Shown piece after piece: positions 48,771 to 62,200 of a DNA stretch of 64,000 nucleotides. The notes under the pieces are model-generated. The model saw only the letters and a program-made list of their open reading frames with translations. It ran no database searches and was not told the DNA's origin. The DNA lies in assembly GCF_012273895.1 (NCBI RefSeq), contig NC_052112.1, positions 5,766,001 through 5,830,000 on the forward strand, written 5' to 3'. Numbering within the stretch: the stretch's first letter is position 1; every line of letters starts with the position of its first letter. The stretch comes from Zerene cesonia. Taxonomy: Eukaryota; Arthropoda; Insecta; Lepidoptera; Pieridae. The translations under genes and the position numbers were made by a program.

Positions 48771-48965
48771 GGAGGCCCGCTTCCTTTTCCTCACCCATCC
48801 CAGTCCATTCCTTCTTTCCAATCGTCAATCCTTTCCTTTTCTCTCACCCTTTAAAAGCGGGCAGTGCATCCGCAGAGGCATTATCTCTGCCAATGTTCAT
48901 AGGCGGTGGTGATAGCTTACCATCAGGCAAACCACCAGCACAGTTGCCCACTATGATGTAGAAAA
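48771..48965 (+). mobile_element. LINE 3' end, copy 1 of a tandem pair
   Basis: The pyrimidine-rich block 'cttccttttcctcacccatc' is followed by 'ttcataggcggtggtgatag' and 'cttaccatcaggcaaacc'. Confidence 0.6.
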
Positions 48966-48987
48966 AGAAATTTAAATACGTGTATAT

Positions 48988-49185
48988 TGGCCCGCTCCTT
49001 TTCCTCAACCGTCCCAGTCCATTCCTTTTTTCCTGTCGTTGATCTTTTCCTTTTCCCTTACCCTTTAAAAGCGGGCAGCGCATTCGCAGAAGTACCTTTG
49101 TGAATGTTCATGGGCGGTGGTTGGTGATCGCTTACCATTAGGCGAACCACCAGTGCAGTTGCTCGCTATGACATATACAAAAAAA
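48988..49185 (+). mobile_element. LINE 3' end, copy 2 of a tandem pair
   Basis: It has the same block order as the neighbouring copy, in the same orientation ('tcccagtccattcctttttt', 'ttcatgggcggtggttggtg', 'cttaccattaggcgaacc'), followed by a short A run. Confidence 0.6.
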
Positions 49186-49194
49186 TTATAATAT

Positions 49195-49330
49195 AATGTC
49201 AATATCTGGGGCAGCCGTGGTGTCTCAGTGGTGTGAATCTCGGACTTTACTATCGATAAGTCAGGGTTCGAGACCGGGCGAGCATGTAGGAAATAAATTG
49301 ATTTTTCTTTTACATGTGGATAACGTCACC
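49195..49330 (+). mobile_element. tRNA-derived SINE head
   Basis: 'ggcagccgtggtgtctcagt' (A-box-like) is followed by 'agggttcgagaccgggcga' (B-box), then AT-rich sequence up to the gap. Similar heads precede RTE-like tails in lepidopteran SINEs, and such a tail appears just after the gap. Confidence 0.55.
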
Positions 49331-49408
49331 ACCATAGATTATACACTTATATACTGCTATAGATTGGTCACTCGAAGTTCGTAGTGGAAATGTAATAACA
49401 CCGAAACA

Positions 49409-50408
49409 NNNNNNNNNNNNNNNNNNNNNNNNNNNNNNNNNNNNNNNNNNNNNNNNNNNNNNNNNNNNNNNNNNNNNNNNNNNNNNNNNNNNNNNNNNNN
49501 NNNNNNNNNNNNNNNNNNNNNNNNNNNNNNNNNNNNNNNNNNNNNNNNNNNNNNNNNNNNNNNNNNNNNNNNNNNNNNNNNNNNNNNNNNNNNNNNNNNN
49601 NNNNNNNNNNNNNNNNNNNNNNNNNNNNNNNNNNNNNNNNNNNNNNNNNNNNNNNNNNNNNNNNNNNNNNNNNNNNNNNNNNNNNNNNNNNNNNNNNNNN
49701 NNNNNNNNNNNNNNNNNNNNNNNNNNNNNNNNNNNNNNNNNNNNNNNNNNNNNNNNNNNNNNNNNNNNNNNNNNNNNNNNNNNNNNNNNNNNNNNNNNNN
49801 NNNNNNNNNNNNNNNNNNNNNNNNNNNNNNNNNNNNNNNNNNNNNNNNNNNNNNNNNNNNNNNNNNNNNNNNNNNNNNNNNNNNNNNNNNNNNNNNNNNN
49901 NNNNNNNNNNNNNNNNNNNNNNNNNNNNNNNNNNNNNNNNNNNNNNNNNNNNNNNNNNNNNNNNNNNNNNNNNNNNNNNNNNNNNNNNNNNNNNNNNNNN
50001 NNNNNNNNNNNNNNNNNNNNNNNNNNNNNNNNNNNNNNNNNNNNNNNNNNNNNNNNNNNNNNNNNNNNNNNNNNNNNNNNNNNNNNNNNNNNNNNNNNNN
50101 NNNNNNNNNNNNNNNNNNNNNNNNNNNNNNNNNNNNNNNNNNNNNNNNNNNNNNNNNNNNNNNNNNNNNNNNNNNNNNNNNNNNNNNNNNNNNNNNNNNN
50201 NNNNNNNNNNNNNNNNNNNNNNNNNNNNNNNNNNNNNNNNNNNNNNNNNNNNNNNNNNNNNNNNNNNNNNNNNNNNNNNNNNNNNNNNNNNNNNNNNNNN
50301 NNNNNNNNNNNNNNNNNNNNNNNNNNNNNNNNNNNNNNNNNNNNNNNNNNNNNNNNNNNNNNNNNNNNNNNNNNNNNNNNNNNNNNNNNNNNNNNNNNNN
50401 NNNNNNNN
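49409..50408. other. Assembly gap, 1000 N
   Basis: Exactly 1000 N, bounded on both sides by repeat-derived sequence. Size unknown. Confidence 0.99.
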
Positions 50409-50454
50409 GTTGATGAGTGCTGCGCCATAGATGGCATGATAACTTACGTATTCA

Positions 50455-50692
50455 TCAAATGTATGGAAGTGACATACCCCTGGTCACCACTGCTTAAAAC
50501 GGTGAAGGAAAACATCGTGAGGAAACCGACATGTCCAAGAATCAAAAAGTTTGACGACATGTAACATCTGCCAACCCGCACTTGGCCGACGTGGCCCGTT
50601 GCCTGTATTATGGCCCGAACTGAACCCTCAAAGGCGACCAGTGTCCCAGCAGTGGGAATATATATCGGCTGATGATGAATGATGATGATCTG
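50455..50692 (+). mobile_element. RTE-like LINE/SINE 3' tail
   Basis: 'ggtgaaggaaaacatcgtga', 'ctgccaacccgcacttgg' and 'gtcccagcagtgggaatata', ending in (tgatga)n, a frequent lepidopteran 3'-end signature. A second copy is at 59645-59812. Confidence 0.7.
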
Positions 50693-51689
50693 GGCAGTGC
50701 CCCCACCAAGTTGAGCAAAAAAGAGCGGCACGGCCGTACCATCCTTTTCTCGAACCTTATATATGTCCTTAACTGTTAATATTTCTTAAGTTTTTCGCTG
50801 TACTTGATAAATGGCAACACTTCTAAGAGTCCCGTCAGTTTATTTTATAGTTTTTTGTTCCTTCCTTAATGTGAATAAGTTTCAACTACTTGCCGTTTCA
50901 TAGTTAGTACCCAGAGTATCGTCCTACATACTCGTATTATTATACTACTCTTTGATCCTACATAATCGTACTACTCTTTGGTTATTAAGCAGCTAATAAT
51001 CTCTGTACCACAGAGTACTATCGTATATATCTCTGTACTGTGAATGCAAAACATTAACCACAATGTTCATCTTGGTACTCTTAGAATCTTCACTACGAGT
51101 TACAATTTTAGCTTATTGTAATAATATATCATGCCAATTGTCGATATAAAAAGCTTGGTATTGAAGATCCATACTGTTTTATTTTTACATAATCCGTAAT
51201 ATCCGTAGTACTACTTTTTGTAAAAAAATATGGAAATTGGAAAGTCCAGATATCGAAAATAATAATAATTTCAATATGTGGGCACCGCAGACTAAGTAAC
51301 ATACTACGCACATACTTCGCGAGACACCGTCAAAATGTGACTTTGACATTAACTGACAATGACATTGTTATCTTTCTGGAGTCATTAATGATTAATATTA
51401 GTTGTTTAAATTGAACTTTTTATTGAAATATTTTGATTGCAAACGAACTTAGTCATACAATCATTATGAAACATATATATTAACTGGCGGTTCGCGTTCA
51501 ATACTCAAAACAATTCTCAAAGCAATCAAATTAACGTATACTTTACACAACATTTCACCACCGTCTCGCCAATTACTGCGTCCAGTAAATGAACATCTGA
51601 TTAATATTGGTAAATTTTGTTATAGTGCTGTATGTTGGAAAAGTGTGTGCAAATCTTGTGGTAATCTTTTTAAAATCCAAATTGTCAAA

Positions 51690-54600
51690 ATGGGATTACT
51701 TACTGAAGGAAGTCCTTTGACTTGGGAAGAAACAAAAGCTTTAGCAGAACATGTGCGCCAACACGGAATTGAACAATTTATAAATTTATATAAGAAGCTC
51801 AGAGATCGTACTGGAGATGTACTTAAATGGGGTGATGAAGTAAGACTATATTTTTTTTTTAATAAAACATTTCTTGTATGTTACTTAAATAATTCAATTA
51901 TAAAAAATTGTCTTTCAGGTAGAATATATTATAGTAAAATTTGATGATGAAAATCAACGTGCAACAGTTAGTTTGAGAGCTGATGAGATTCTACCTGAAT
52001 TACAAAAGAAAGAACTAGAGGACCCTGAAAGTAACTGTTTCTTTATTAAAATATTGTTTATTCTTGCAACTATATTTCTATCAATATTTTGTTGTTTTTG
52101 TCAATGACAAGACTGGATCTAAATTAATATTATTTAGTAATAAGAATTCATTTTCATAAATCTGTTGTGTCATGGTTGAATGGTTTTATAATGAATTTGA
52201 ATAAATATAATGGCCTTCATTCTTCATTGCACATGACTCATAGTTTTTTTTTAACTTTACAATAAATATTTAAATATTTGTATCATGTTATCTTGTGAAT
52301 CTAAAATATACACATTTCACATTCAATTTTCTTTTATAAGATTTATAAGAAAATAACTAATGCTTATTCAATATATTCATTCATGTAGGATTGGTTAACT
52401 GTTATTTGATAAGATAATACAGCATAATGATTGTTCAAAAGAACCTTGAATGGATTACAGTCAATAATAAATTGTATGTCATTCAAACAAGCATGTTACA
52501 TTAGAAAATTGCAATTCATCATGTTAATTATATTTATATGCTTTATCACTACTTCTCAATGAAATTTATGAATTGATTGAGTCATTTCTTTTTCGTTTTA
52601 TCACTACTGCTTTTTTCCTAAATAATATGCATGAATGTTATTAAACAAATCACTTACTTTAATATATTCGACATAAGTGAATTTTTAATATAACGTGAAG
52701 CTACATTCAAATAGTTATGACTTTATCAATGCTACTTGGGAAAAATGGAGGAAATCTCAACTTACATGTTGAATAAACATTTAAACAAGGCACTTCTTTA
52801 GAGATGTAAATATTATGTTCCACCATACTGTAATTACATCCATAGCTTGGTGTTATGTTTTATAAATATATTGTTTTATAAAAGATATTCTAGTAAATAA
52901 TGAAACTATGATATTTTATGACAAACTTGATGTAATATGTATAAATGTGTGTTTAGTTATTTAATTGTTTTCTTTACTTACTAGATGTAAAATCTCTATG
53001 GCGGCCAGAATATGGTGCATACATGATAGAGGGTACACCAGGAAAGCCCTATGGCGGCCTTCTAGCACATTTTAATATTGTAGAGGCCAATATGAAGTTT
53101 CGTAGAGCTGAAGCTAGTACTCTATTGAAAGATGGTGAAGTTATTATGAGTATTACAAATTTTCCAAGGTAATAAAATATTTTTCAATGATTTCATTGAA
53201 ACTTAATTTATTCTTAAAATTAAAGGTTTTTAAAAAACTTAACTATAAATAAGGTAAATTTTGAAACTACAAATTTTAAAACATATGTTAATTGAAGAAA
53301 TTCTAAATATGTAAGTTCTTTATAAGCATTAGAAAATTTAATTTACTAAATGTTTTAGGTTAGGTTCTCCAGGTTACACAAGCCCACCTTATGAACCAAC
53401 ACCGAGTTCAGGTGTGACCAGGTCACACTTCTTTCCTGACGAATCTATCTATCCAGGGCATCCTCGCTTCAAGACTTTAACTTCTAACATAAGACAAAGA
53501 AGAGGAGAGAAGGTTGCAGTAAATTTACCAAGTATGATAAATTATGAGTAGTAATAGAATTATGTATAAATAAAAAAATATATACATTAAGTTACATTAA
53601 TAAAATATATTTTTTGCATATGAGAAGCAATTTAATAGGACTATATAATGTTTAGTTATCTAAACCGCAAGTGGCAAAAATGTACATATGATAATATCAA
53701 TGATACAGTGTAAAATGCATTATCTGCTTGTCATCATTTATAAACATATAGTACAAATAGTGTATGGTTCATTACAAATTAACAGGTATGCTAATCATTA
53801 AACAGCAAGTCATGTGCAATAGCTCTTTGACTTCCTATTGATGATTATATTAGTGGGCATTAAAAATTATGGAACATCAAATATTAATTGTTTTAAATAA
53901 TAGATGACTAGGTAATGTTAATACAAACATCTACTGTAAATTGTCTAGTAATGAGAAGTGTTTATTAATATTGATACATTCTGTAAATAATCAGTTTGTC
54001 AAATAATAAATGAAATGAAAAAAGTTATTGCTACAAATGAGGGTGAGAAAAAGTACGAGTATAGCGTTAAAATTTCCTCAAGAGTTCTGTCCTATCTCCG
54101 GTTCCTATCAGGAATTCTACTAATCCTACTATCCCACTAATATTATAAATGCGAAAGTTTTTAAGGATGTGTGTGTGTTTGTTGCTCTTTCACGCAAAAA
54201 TTACTGAACCGATTACAATGAAATTTGGTACGTAGACAGCTGCACAATTGAAACAACATACGGGCAACTTTTTATTCCGTTATTCCTACGGGCGCAGCTA
54301 GTAGGAAAATATGTCGAATTAAATTTCGTTGTATCGTATTTTTGTGTCGTTTTTTCTTATTTTAAATTGAACATATAACATAAAGGAAATGTCTATTTGC
54401 AGTTTTCCGCGATGTCAATACAAAGATACCTGTAGATAATTATCACGAGCTTGAAAAGGGCGTGGCGCAGCCCGACTGCGTGTACATGGACGCAATGGGC
54501 ATGGGGATGGGCTGCTGTTGCTTGCAGCTCACTTTCCAAGCGTGCTGCATTACTGAGGCCCGCACTCTCTATGATCAACTAGCACCTTTATGCCCAATTA

Positions 54601-57600
54601 TGGTGAATATAATAAATATATCATAAATTGTACATTTTTGGTGCTTTTTACTTGAGAAAGTAAAAATACATACTTACTTTTTGTATACAATACTTGATAT
54701 TATTTTTTTTTTTCTTTTTATTGGTCAAGAGATTTAAATGCAATAATTTAAAATTCATGAGCGCTATAATTCACTACGACAGTTAATTAATTCTTATATT
54801 ATCGAGAGGAAAGATTTGTGGGTAAGTATGTTTGTATTGTTTTCAAAACAAAAACTACTGAACCGATTTCAAGAATTCTTTTACCATTAGGAAGCTGTAA
54901 CTTCATTGAGTGAAATAAGCTATATATGCACCACGGGCGAACAGCTAGTTATTATATAATTAAATACTTCCGCTATTATATATACCTATTATTTATGGAT
55001 TTCCTTATCCCTACTAATATTATAATACGGAAAGTAATTCTATCAGTCTGACTCTTTTCTATGCCTAAACCACTGAATCATTTTAGATATAGTATGGGAC
55101 CCAACAGAGAAAATAGATAGGATAGTTTATATCCCGGAAATCCTACGGAAACAGTAACTCTATCATGGGCCTGCCTATCTTTTCCTTTAACTACGCGGAC
55201 AAGCCTAAAGCGAAACCGGGCGAAAGATAGTTATTTATAATTAACTGTTAAAAGTCAATTATTCTAAATTATATTTACATTGTAAGAATATTAAGTACAC
55301 AAAATTTTGTTGTTTATCAATCCAGAACTAGGTTATCGAACTATTAATTATTTCACGAAGCCATAACTATATCTGTATTTAAATAAAATTATACTCGTGA
55401 AAAACTCCAAGGCCATTTATCAACAAATAATAAGATATTTATTTAATGTCTTAAATTTCTACTAGCTAAGATAAAACCTTATCTATATTATGTTTAATTA
55501 CAATTTTCTATGTTTATTTTAAAATGTGACAATATTAGTATTAGATATAATATAAACTATCAATTAACTATTTATTTTCAAACGTTACTTTTTCAAGTGA
55601 TGACTGACTGGGTATTTCTAATTTTTAACTATTTATCAGTTCAAAGATAAGGTCTACCGCTACCGACTTTTTCAAACTAAAACCAACGAAATTCCAGGTT
55701 TCTAACTAAATGTTTTATGAAAAAAATGTGAACGTTTCCTAGAATTTCTCAATTATTACTTATTTCCTTTGAACATTGCGTGTTTTTCAGTTGGCCTTAT
55801 CGGCAGCGTCGCCGATATATCGCGGCTACCTCACAGATGTCGACTGTCGCTGGAATGTAATAGCCGCGTCTGTGGACTGCCGCACGCGGGAAGAGCGTGG
55901 GCTCGAACCGTTAAAGAATAATAAGTTCCGAATTCAAAAATCACGTTACGACTCCATTGACTCGTATCTGTCGCCAGAGCATGAGAAGTGTGTAAACTTT
56001 TTAAATTATACATCTTTTGTTATTGTATTTGTTTTACTATAGTATATGGCAATGCACAGATGACTCATTCTTAATTTTGCAACTTAGTAAAATTATTGCT
56101 AAATTTACTCATTACTGATTGGAAGGTATCAATGATGGAAAATATGATAGTTATGATATACCTAGTATAACATACCACACCAAATTGAATTGAATAAAAT
56201 TTTTTTTCAGATACAATGATATTCAAATAGTGCACGACCCTAACATATACAGACGCCTTCGCGAGGGCGGTATTGACCACCCGCTTGCTTTGCACGTCGC
56301 TCATTTGTTTATTCGGGATACCGTATCTCTCTTTTCTGAAAAAGTCAACCAAGACGATGAAAATGACACTGACCATTTCGAGGTAGGATAAAATTTTCTG
56401 TTATTGTAAATTTTAAGCTTCCCTAACTAGCTTGTCGGAATTATTTAATATTCCACAAAACAAGTATGGAACTAAATATTAATATTTATACGTTGCACTA
56501 TCAAACACATTTGATGACTGAAGTCTTTTGAGAGGGTTAACTGTATGTTATGATAAGATAAAATGTCACGTGAATCGTTTAATGGATGAAATCGGCGTGT
56601 GTTCAAATAGAAGCCCGTGATGTTCTAGAACATTCAGTCGACGAACTGGCAGACGATGCGCTTCAAGCCGCCGCCGCCGAACTCGCGCATCGGCTGGCGC
56701 GTCGAGTTCCGGCCGTGCGAGGCGCAGCTCACGGACTTCGAGAACGCGGCCTACGTGTGCTTCGTGGTGCTGCTCACGCGTGTTATACTGTCCTATCGGC
56801 TCAATTTCCTCTTACCCATTAGTAAGGTACGTTATACGTTAGCTGGTAATTACCGACCAGTGGGCACTATTGAATAGAAATAAATTTGATACATACATAG
56901 TCTATATCTCTAAAATTACAACAATAAAAAAGTTTCTTCCTTGATATAAGTGTATCTAGACATTCGATTGTCGCGCAGGTGGATGAGAACATGCAGCGCG
57001 CGCAGCGGCGCGGCGCGTGCACGCGGCAGAAGTTCTGGTGGCGCCGCGACGTGCGCTCGCCCGACGCCGACGCCTACGCCGAGATGACCATCGACGAGAT
57101 CGTCAACGGAAAGGTGATCAATGTTCTACACGTTTTTTCCCTTCATCTAAAGATTTTCAATTCCCTTTATCTAAAGATTTGCCCTTGAATCGTAATCTGG
57201 CTTAAAAAATATGATTTTATTAGTTGTAGAATTTCACCTTAATTTTTGGTATCACATAATACCCTTATTATATGTGGTATAAGATGTCCACTATATTCTT
57301 CTTACACATTACATTATTTGATATTTTGTTTCAATTGAAAGAATAAGATGACGATGATGTAAATTTGATTAAAAATGTACGAATCAATAAATATAAAATT
57401 TCATAAAAATCTAGTTAAAACAAGCTATCTACCTACTCCCTAGTAGGATCACATTTGAAACTATCCGACTATAAAAAATCATGTATCGACAGGACGGCGT
57501 GTTCCCGGGCCTGGTGCCGCTGATCGAGTCGTACCTGTCGGGTATGGACGTGGACGCGGACACGCACTGCTCGGTGCAGCAGTACCTCAAGCTGATCCAG

Positions 57601-58149
57601 CGCCGCGCCGCCGGCGAGATCTCCACCATGGCCACCTGGATGCGCGAGTTCGTCACCACGCACCCCGCCTACCAGTGAGTTACTGATTATCATACTGGCT
57701 GACAGTATGTGCTAAAAGTGATCAATTAATTATAAGACAAAGAAATGGACCTTAGGGAGCTGTACTAGACCACTCATTTTGATCATCATTTGCGAGGAAG
57801 GGAAGAAAAATTTTAACCTTTATTTTAAAGAAGTTAATGTCTTTCTTTCGGGCTGAGGAGCACTTTTTAGCATACTAGTGTATTATGGATCAATGAAAAT
57901 ATCAGAAAAGTAGAAACTTAAAATAATAATCTTCTTTGAATTCTTCTTATAATTGTGATTTTAATGTAACATTACAGAAAAGATTCGGTTGTGTCTGAGA
58001 AGATAAACTATGACTTGTTGAAGACAGCCCACGGCATACAAACGGGCTCCATACCGGCTCCCACTTTGCTCGGCAGCAGCAACGTATCGAAGACTAACGA
58101 AGACATTCCTAAAGCATTTACTAAAATGATGAACAAAGACTGTCCGTAA
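51690..58149 (+). CDS. Gclc: Glutamate-cysteine ligase catalytic subunit
   Basis: Exons 51690-51839, 51919-52030, 52985-53168, 53359-53531, 54403-54602, 55791-55987, 56211-56382, 56629-56826, 56979-57113, 57493-57674 and 57978-58149 join in phase to 624 residues (human 637). Landmarks: [115 protein letters not shown] and [17 protein letters not shown] [13 protein letters not shown]. Family knowledge: the cytosolic ATP-dependent ligase joining L-glutamate and L-cysteine, the rate-limiting step of glutathione synthesis, usually regulated by a modifier subunit. An in-frame ATG exists at 51645, but ATG 51690 gives the conserved N-terminus MGLL and is preferred. Exons 8-10 are strongly GC-rich, the others AT-rich. 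Introns hold several Helitron-like fragments. Convergent with CTNNBL1. Confidence 0.96.
54134..54302 (+). mobile_element. Lep1/Helitron-like element, internally deleted near 3' end
   Basis: It starts 'ccactaatattataaatgcg' and ends 'attcctacgggcgcagctag'. Compared with other copies it lacks about 25 bases of the 'cggacttacgcgggtgaaac' segment. It lies in the GCLC intron before exon 5. Confidence 0.65.
54820..54952 (+). mobile_element. Degraded Helitron-like fragment
   Basis: 'aaaactactgaaccgatttc' and an ending 'caccacgggcgaacagctag' resemble the decayed 3' part of the same repeat group. In the GCLC intron before exon 6. Confidence 0.45.
55013..55232 (+). mobile_element. Helitron-like element, related subfamily
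   Basis: 'ccctactaatattataatac', 'taaaccactgaatcatttta' and 'atcccggaaatcctacgg', ending near 'gaaaccgggcgaaagatag'. In the GCLC intron before exon 6. Confidence 0.5.
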
Positions 58150-59211
58150 ACTTTACCCCCAACGCATACACGTAGTGCCTTCCGACTAGCGGCTTCGGTT
58201 TTTCGGCTTTGTTACTGTACTCAATCATGCCATAATTTAAAAATGTTTATTAGTTTATATTATATGAGATGGTTGAATAGTTCTATATTATTGAGGGATT
58301 TTACACGGAAAACGTTAAAAATAGTTTCTATTAAAACATTTCATTTAAATTGACCTGCAAAACTGGTTATTAGTAATAAATATTGTGATAAAAAATATAA
58401 ATATCCGTTCTTTTTGATGTCGCGTTGATTTTTATGTATGCATGTGAACTTTTGAATGTTGATATACACCAACACTGAAGTTCACTGTTGTGTGACCATA
58501 CGAAAGTTTAAATTTCAAAATTGACAAAAAACATCAATTGTTTTTTTAATGGGTACAAAAAACACTGTCCTTTTTCTTAGCAATCGTTTATGTACGGTGT
58601 AAAATTAGCTTTTAGTTTATAAAATGATTATAGATTTACCATTGATTGCAGTGTTGAGTGGTTGTGATCGATTTTATTATTCGAATTATATCGTTTAGAA
58701 ATTACAAATCAATGAATTTAATTGTTTTCGTCGACGCTGGTCGTACCATTTTACAACTTAAGGAAATGCCGTCTAATTAAAAAAAACGCCATAAAAAAAA
58801 ATAACATCAAATGTTTTATGTTCAAAATTATAGAATTAGAAAATGGCTAAAGACAATGTGCCTTTCATTAACAAACAGATGTGCAATAGAATAATGTACT
58901 TATGTTAGATATATTAAAGTATAATAGTTGCAATATTCCTATTTTTAATTATTTTTATTATTTTATTAGCTTAATTTTTCTTTACTGATAGTGTACTTAA
59001 GTATGCGGTACAAATAAAATTCCATCACATAATATGTTACAAAAAAGCATATTAAAAAAATCCAATTAATTATATATTTATTTTTTCATCTAATGGTTCT
59101 TATATTCTGTGTTTATTGGCGTTACTTAAATTGTTACGTAAGGTATTATATTATATTGTTGTTAAATGTTACCAATTAATAGGTGACACAAATGTGTTAA
59201 CTCTGATTAAT

Positions 59212-59217
59212 AATAAA
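59212..59217 (+). promoter_or_regulatory. Candidate distal poly(A) signal of GCLC
   Basis: AATAAA about 1.06 kb after the stop codon. Earlier AATAAA-type matches exist (for example near 59014), so alternative ends are possible. Confidence 0.35.
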
Positions 59218-59240
59218 ACGATTATAACAGCTAAAGTGCA

Positions 59241-59246
59241 TTTATT
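59241..59246 (-). promoter_or_regulatory. Candidate poly(A) signal of CTNNBL1
   Basis: AATAAA on the minus strand, about 47 bases after the CTNNBL1 stop codon, a compact 3' UTR. Confidence 0.45.
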
Positions 59247-59292
59247 CTCATAAATTCAATTTCAGCCATAATGTCTGAAACTCGAGAACATT

Positions 59293-62200
59293 CTAGAACT
59301 TATCAACAAGTTGTAGTATGTGTTGTTGTTCTTGTTGCCGCCATTCTTCACTTCCTGCATCACCTAAGTTGCCGGCATATTCTGTAACAGTCATAATGTA
59401 ACTATGTTGTTTCAATGTTTAGTAAAAAATATAGTTGTTTTTTCTTTATTAAATTGCATAGAATCTTTTTCTTTTAACATAACATTAAATTATTATATTT
59501 AACGAATTATAAGTACCTCTCATAACATGTCGTATAATTTTCAAAGAACCACCTCTTAGAGATAAAACTCGTTGCACACGTTGCTTTATTGATGGCGGAC
59601 CTGCTGTGCATACCTGGAAAATAAGAGAACTTTACACCCTGTACTCAATGTTAGTCTGTGACACAGTTACTGTTTGGTTATCACCGCCGATCTCAAGAAA
59701 TCGCAGGATTACATTGCTATCGCTTTGCCATCCTTTAAGGGATAGGCCTGAACGCTCATAGGAGACTCGTGTCCCAGCAGTGGGAACATATATGGTCTGA
59801 TGATGATGATGAAGAGCAAGGTAGATTCTTAGTTTGAACATGTCCATTTCGTAGACTAATGTAAAAACCAACGCAGGCCAGCTATACCAAGCAGGCGGTC
59901 ACACTTTATTGTACAAGCGGTAAAATTCGCACAGAGGCGCAACATCGCGCCATAGATCCAATGGTTGAGCCGATTGGTTAGCTCAGGTTCGTCGACGATT
60001 CAAGTGCAAGGGAAATATGTATATTATTATCAAAGTGGTTATGCATGTGCAATAGCGGTATTATTAAACTTTACACAATTTGAAATCATAAAATCGCGAT
60101 ATCATATAAGTTAAATAATTCTCAACACAATTTTTGTAATTTTTGTGCATCATACCTCTAGTATAATCCTGTCAATGAGTTGCAAAGTGAATAAACCCCC
60201 AGACAATCGCTTCAAATACTGTGCATCATCATCTAAATCTTCTGTTTCTTGCTATAATAATTCAGAGAAAAACAAATTAAATTTTCTTCTTGGCAATAAA
60301 ATTGTATGTAGCTATTAACAAGATTATTTCTTTACCTCCATCTCCTTTTCAATACGGTCCACTTTGTCCATATATTTAAAATGTAATTCTAATAATCTGT
60401 CCACCTTTTCCAGGTCATTTTCGGTAAATTTCGCAAGTAATCTTTGCCGCTGACTGCCTTGACAGTTACGTAACATTGACGATATTATTGAAACTACATG
60501 CTCTAAAATAAATATAAATTTAGACACATTTTTCAGGCATAATAAATTATTTTCATAGCAAACAATGCTTAGGGATAATTGAAACAAACCTTCATGTTGA
60601 TCAACTGTTAACAATCTTTTCCTCTTTGGTGTTTTCATGAACAAAGGGAACACAGTTCGAAGACCCAAAATATCAACAAACTTATTGCAATTGTCGCGAC
60701 CATCTGGGCCTGCTAGTGCATGATCCAATACTTTTAATGACCCATTGCGAGACATCTTTTTCTCCCTTTTAAAAATTAAAAAAATTAAACATTAGATATC
60801 ACAATTTTATTATATATATATTTTTTGATGTCTATAATTAATGTCAATGTAAGAAATAAAGTAATACCAACCTTAACATAAGATTCATAAGTTGCAAACC
60901 TTCTCCTCTTAAGAAGCGATCTCTATTGGTAGGCTCCATAAGTGCACAACAAAGTGAATCAAACATGTTTTCCATTGCCTCTTGCTCTTCAGCTCCACTT
61001 GGATCATGTCTTTTGTAAAACTGAAAAAAAAAATTGTATGATTATTCATAGAATTAATTATGGTGCTGTGTATTTAACTTTGGTATTCTGAGTTAAAGTT
61101 ATGTAATGCAAGAGATAAATATGTAACACAAGACAGAACACTCACTTTTTACATTGAGCAAGATGCATTTTGTTTATACATAATTTATCTTGATAACAGA
61201 AAAGTTTGAAATTGAAAATAATGAGAGTTGTTAGGTTAAAAAATATGGCTAATATTATTTAAATGTAAACATCATAGGTGCCATGACCATAAGGCACAAT
61301 TAGAATAGCTTTTGTACCAACTCCAATATTTAACTTATCTAGAGTAATTATTCTCATATTTCCCTCTTTCCATGAAAAAAAAATTATAAGAAATAACAAG
61401 TTATATACATAAAAAACTTACAGCTAATTGCTGCAACAAGACATCAATGCCATCAAGTTCTCCAAGTAATTTCCTATTCTCTGGGGTGTTCTGCAGAAGT
61501 ATGGACAATATTTCTGTTGCATACAACTTGTTGGCATCAAATGGTGCCTTCATCTGAAAATAACGGATCACATATGATTTTAAGAATACCAACAATCATT
61601 TATATCATACTGTTTTAAAATACAATATTTGGAGGACCATATTCAAGACCATTCTTTATTTCCATTGTTAATCCTTTCCTTTTTCTTTACACCTTCAAAG
61701 TAAGAAATATATTTAAAGCAGCCCTACCTCAACAAATGTTCATGGGTGGTATTGATCACTTACCATCACATGAACCAATACCTCAGTTGCCTGCTATTAT
61801 ATAAAAAAAAAAAATTACTTACTTTGAGTCTTTTCAAAATCCACTGCATAAAACCTTGTTTGGCAACTTCAACACATAGTTCAGGTCGAAATTCTGTTAT
61901 ATTTTCAACTATACCTGGTAATTTTTATTAAAAATTAATACAAATTATTAGATTTTCATTGACAGAACAAATACTAAATATTCCTGAGAAACTTTATGAG
62001 TGTGCATCTCTATCTACATTCAGTATTATTAAATTGAATTTATCCATTTCGTTACAGTCTTATGTTACAGACTGAATCAATTGCTATTGAAAAATTCTTT
62101 AAGTTGTCATAATGTAAAGCCTTACCATGACTAATTTAATTAATCATATTAATTACTTGATCACCAAGACAACATTAAATAGAATACCTAATGTATTATG

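Larger units (their letters stand above)
48267..51689. other. Divergent MED14 - GCLC upstream region
   Basis: It should hold both promoters. It contains two LINE 3' ends, a tRNA-derived SINE-like head, the third assembly gap and an RTE-like tail. The last ~1 kb before GCLC is AT-rich; no element such as an antioxidant-response site is clear enough to call. Confidence 0.5.
58150..59292. other. Convergent GCLC - CTNNBL1 3' region
   Basis: AT-rich and mostly GCLC 3' UTR. AATAAA on + occurs at 59212-59217 and AATAAA on - at 59241-59246, so the two 3' ends probably overlap slightly or abut. Confidence 0.5.
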
